Assembly (NCBI GenBank): GCA_002297645.1
Contig: DBMH01000236.1
Coordinates: 1 to 6,091, forward strand
DNA length: 6,091 nt
DNA from: Rhodanobacteraceae bacterium UBA703
GTDB taxonomy: Bacteria; Pseudomonadota; Gammaproteobacteria; Xanthomonadales; Rhodanobacteraceae
Direction of reading: 5' to 3'
The notes beneath the pieces were generated by a model, which ran no database searches, was not told the DNA's origin, and saw nothing but the letters and a program-made list of their open reading frames with translations. Of this stretch, positions 5,800-6,091 are shown one piece after another. The translations under genes were made by a program, and so were the position numbers. The number at the start of each line of letters is the position of its first letter. Within the stretch, counting starts at the first letter, position 1.

Positions 5800-5847
5800 C
5801 GCCGCCGGGCCGGCGCGGTACGACAGGGCGCCTCGAAAAACCTCTCG

Positions 5848-5872
5848 GTGCCCCGTGGCACAGGGATGTGCC
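5848..5872. promoter_or_regulatory. Three-part inverted repeat allowing two exclusive hairpins
   Basis: GTGCC (5848-5852), GGCAC (5857-5861) and GTGCC (5868-5872) lie in a row. The middle element can pair with either neighbour but not both, with loops of 4 or 6 bases. On the minus strand, the lpxO direction, a TTTTT run (5840-5836) follows seven bases after the second possible hairpin. That resembles a weak terminator or attenuator. Stems of 5 bp in GC-rich DNA can be chance. Confidence 0.25.
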
Positions 5873-5897
5873 GCCCGCGATCAGGCGCGCAGGCGCT

Positions 5898-5940
5898 CGA
5901 TCGGCGGACCGGGGGAAGGAACATCCCCGGGCGCCGATCG
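5898..5940 (-). terminator. Long GC-rich hairpin after the right-edge gene
   Basis: CGATCGGCG (5898-5906) pairs with CGCCGATCG (5932-5940). Inside it CCGGGG (5909-5914) pairs with CCCCGG (5925-5930), giving 15 base pairs with a 2/1 internal loop and a 10-base apex. It lies nine bases beyond the stop of the minus-strand gene that ends at 5950, where a terminator is expected. No T-run follows directly. This is the strongest inverted repeat I found in the window and is unlikely to be random. Confidence 0.55.
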
Positions 5941-5949
5941 TGCTCCGCC

Positions 5950-6091
5950 TCAGTCGCGGGCCAGCTTGTCCGCCTTGAGCGCGGCCAAGGCGGCGATGGT
6001 CGCATCGGTCTGCAAGGTGATGTCCGGCGGCGCCGCTTCGAGCAGCAGGGGGGTGCAGGCCGCGCGGTCGTCGCCGGCGTCGACCAGCGCG
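5950..6091 (-). CDS. 3' end of an unidentified gene
   Basis: This is the minus-strand frame entering from the right edge and ending at TGA 5952-5950. The visible 46 residues begin ALVDAGDDRAACTPLLLEAA and end KADKLARD. The stretch looks like ordinary soluble protein: a helical, Ala/Leu-rich tail with charged residues. I do not recognise the family. It is called coding because the frame is open to the edge, its composition is balanced, and it ends nine bases before a strong hairpin. It points the same way as lpxO but is separated from it by 191 bases, so it is probably a separate transcription unit. Confidence 0.6.
   Translation of the reverse strand, partial: ALVDAGDDRAACTPLLLEAAPPDITLQTDATIAALAALKADKLARD

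Noticed and set aside
4773..6005. 410-codon minus-strand ORF covering lpxO and the right-edge gene
   Set aside because: It is a different frame from the clear LpxO sequence, runs through the strong hairpin at 5898-5940, and has Arg/Pro-rich shadow composition.

Overview
The window comes from the chromosome of a very GC-rich Gram-negative bacterium, most likely a gammaproteobacterium of the Xanthomonadales (Lysobacter/Luteimonas-like). This placement is inference. It rests on a DusB-type tRNA-dihydrouridine synthase, an LpxO-type lipid A hydroxylase, a large secreted S9 peptidase, few Shine-Dalgarno sequences, GTG starts, and a short tandem TTCGGGA repeat of the kind scattered through Xanthomonadaceae intergenic DNA.

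Layout, left to right. The 3' end of an unidentified plus-strand gene (to 88) faces a minus-strand DedA-family membrane protein gene (188-862). Between dedA and dusB is a divergent, mostly non-coding stretch of about 420 bases (863-1286). It holds a perfect 14-bp palindrome at the dedA start, a possible 23-codon leader ORF that overlaps the dedA start as TGATG, a 13-bp dyad, and a -10 box placed so that dusB would be leaderless. dusB (1287-2285, plus) converges on an 802-residue exported S9-family serine peptidase (2301-4709, minus), with only 15 bases between their stop codons. Upstream of the peptidase, in the same direction, is lpxO (4832-5758, minus). Before lpxO lies a 191-base leader/intergenic region with several inverted repeats. 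At the right edge is the 3' end of another unidentified minus-strand gene (5950-6091).

Function. The complete genes are mostly housekeeping or envelope genes: tRNA modification (dusB), membrane homeostasis or undecaprenyl-phosphate recycling (DedA), 2-hydroxylation of a lipid A acyl chain (lpxO) and periplasmic or secreted peptide breakdown (S9). DedA proteins and LpxO both affect envelope resistance to cationic peptides in other bacteria. They lie 4 kb apart here and are not in one operon, so a functional link is only a hypothesis.

I see no CRISPR array, mobile element, tRNA or rRNA, toxin-antitoxin pair or defence cassette, and no convincing undescribed system. The most interesting points are regulatory: the leaderless arrangement of dusB, and the dedA start, which has no ribosome binding site, abuts a palindrome and is overlapped by a small upstream ORF. 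Several very long ORFs antisense to the real genes are GC-driven shadows and are not annotated.
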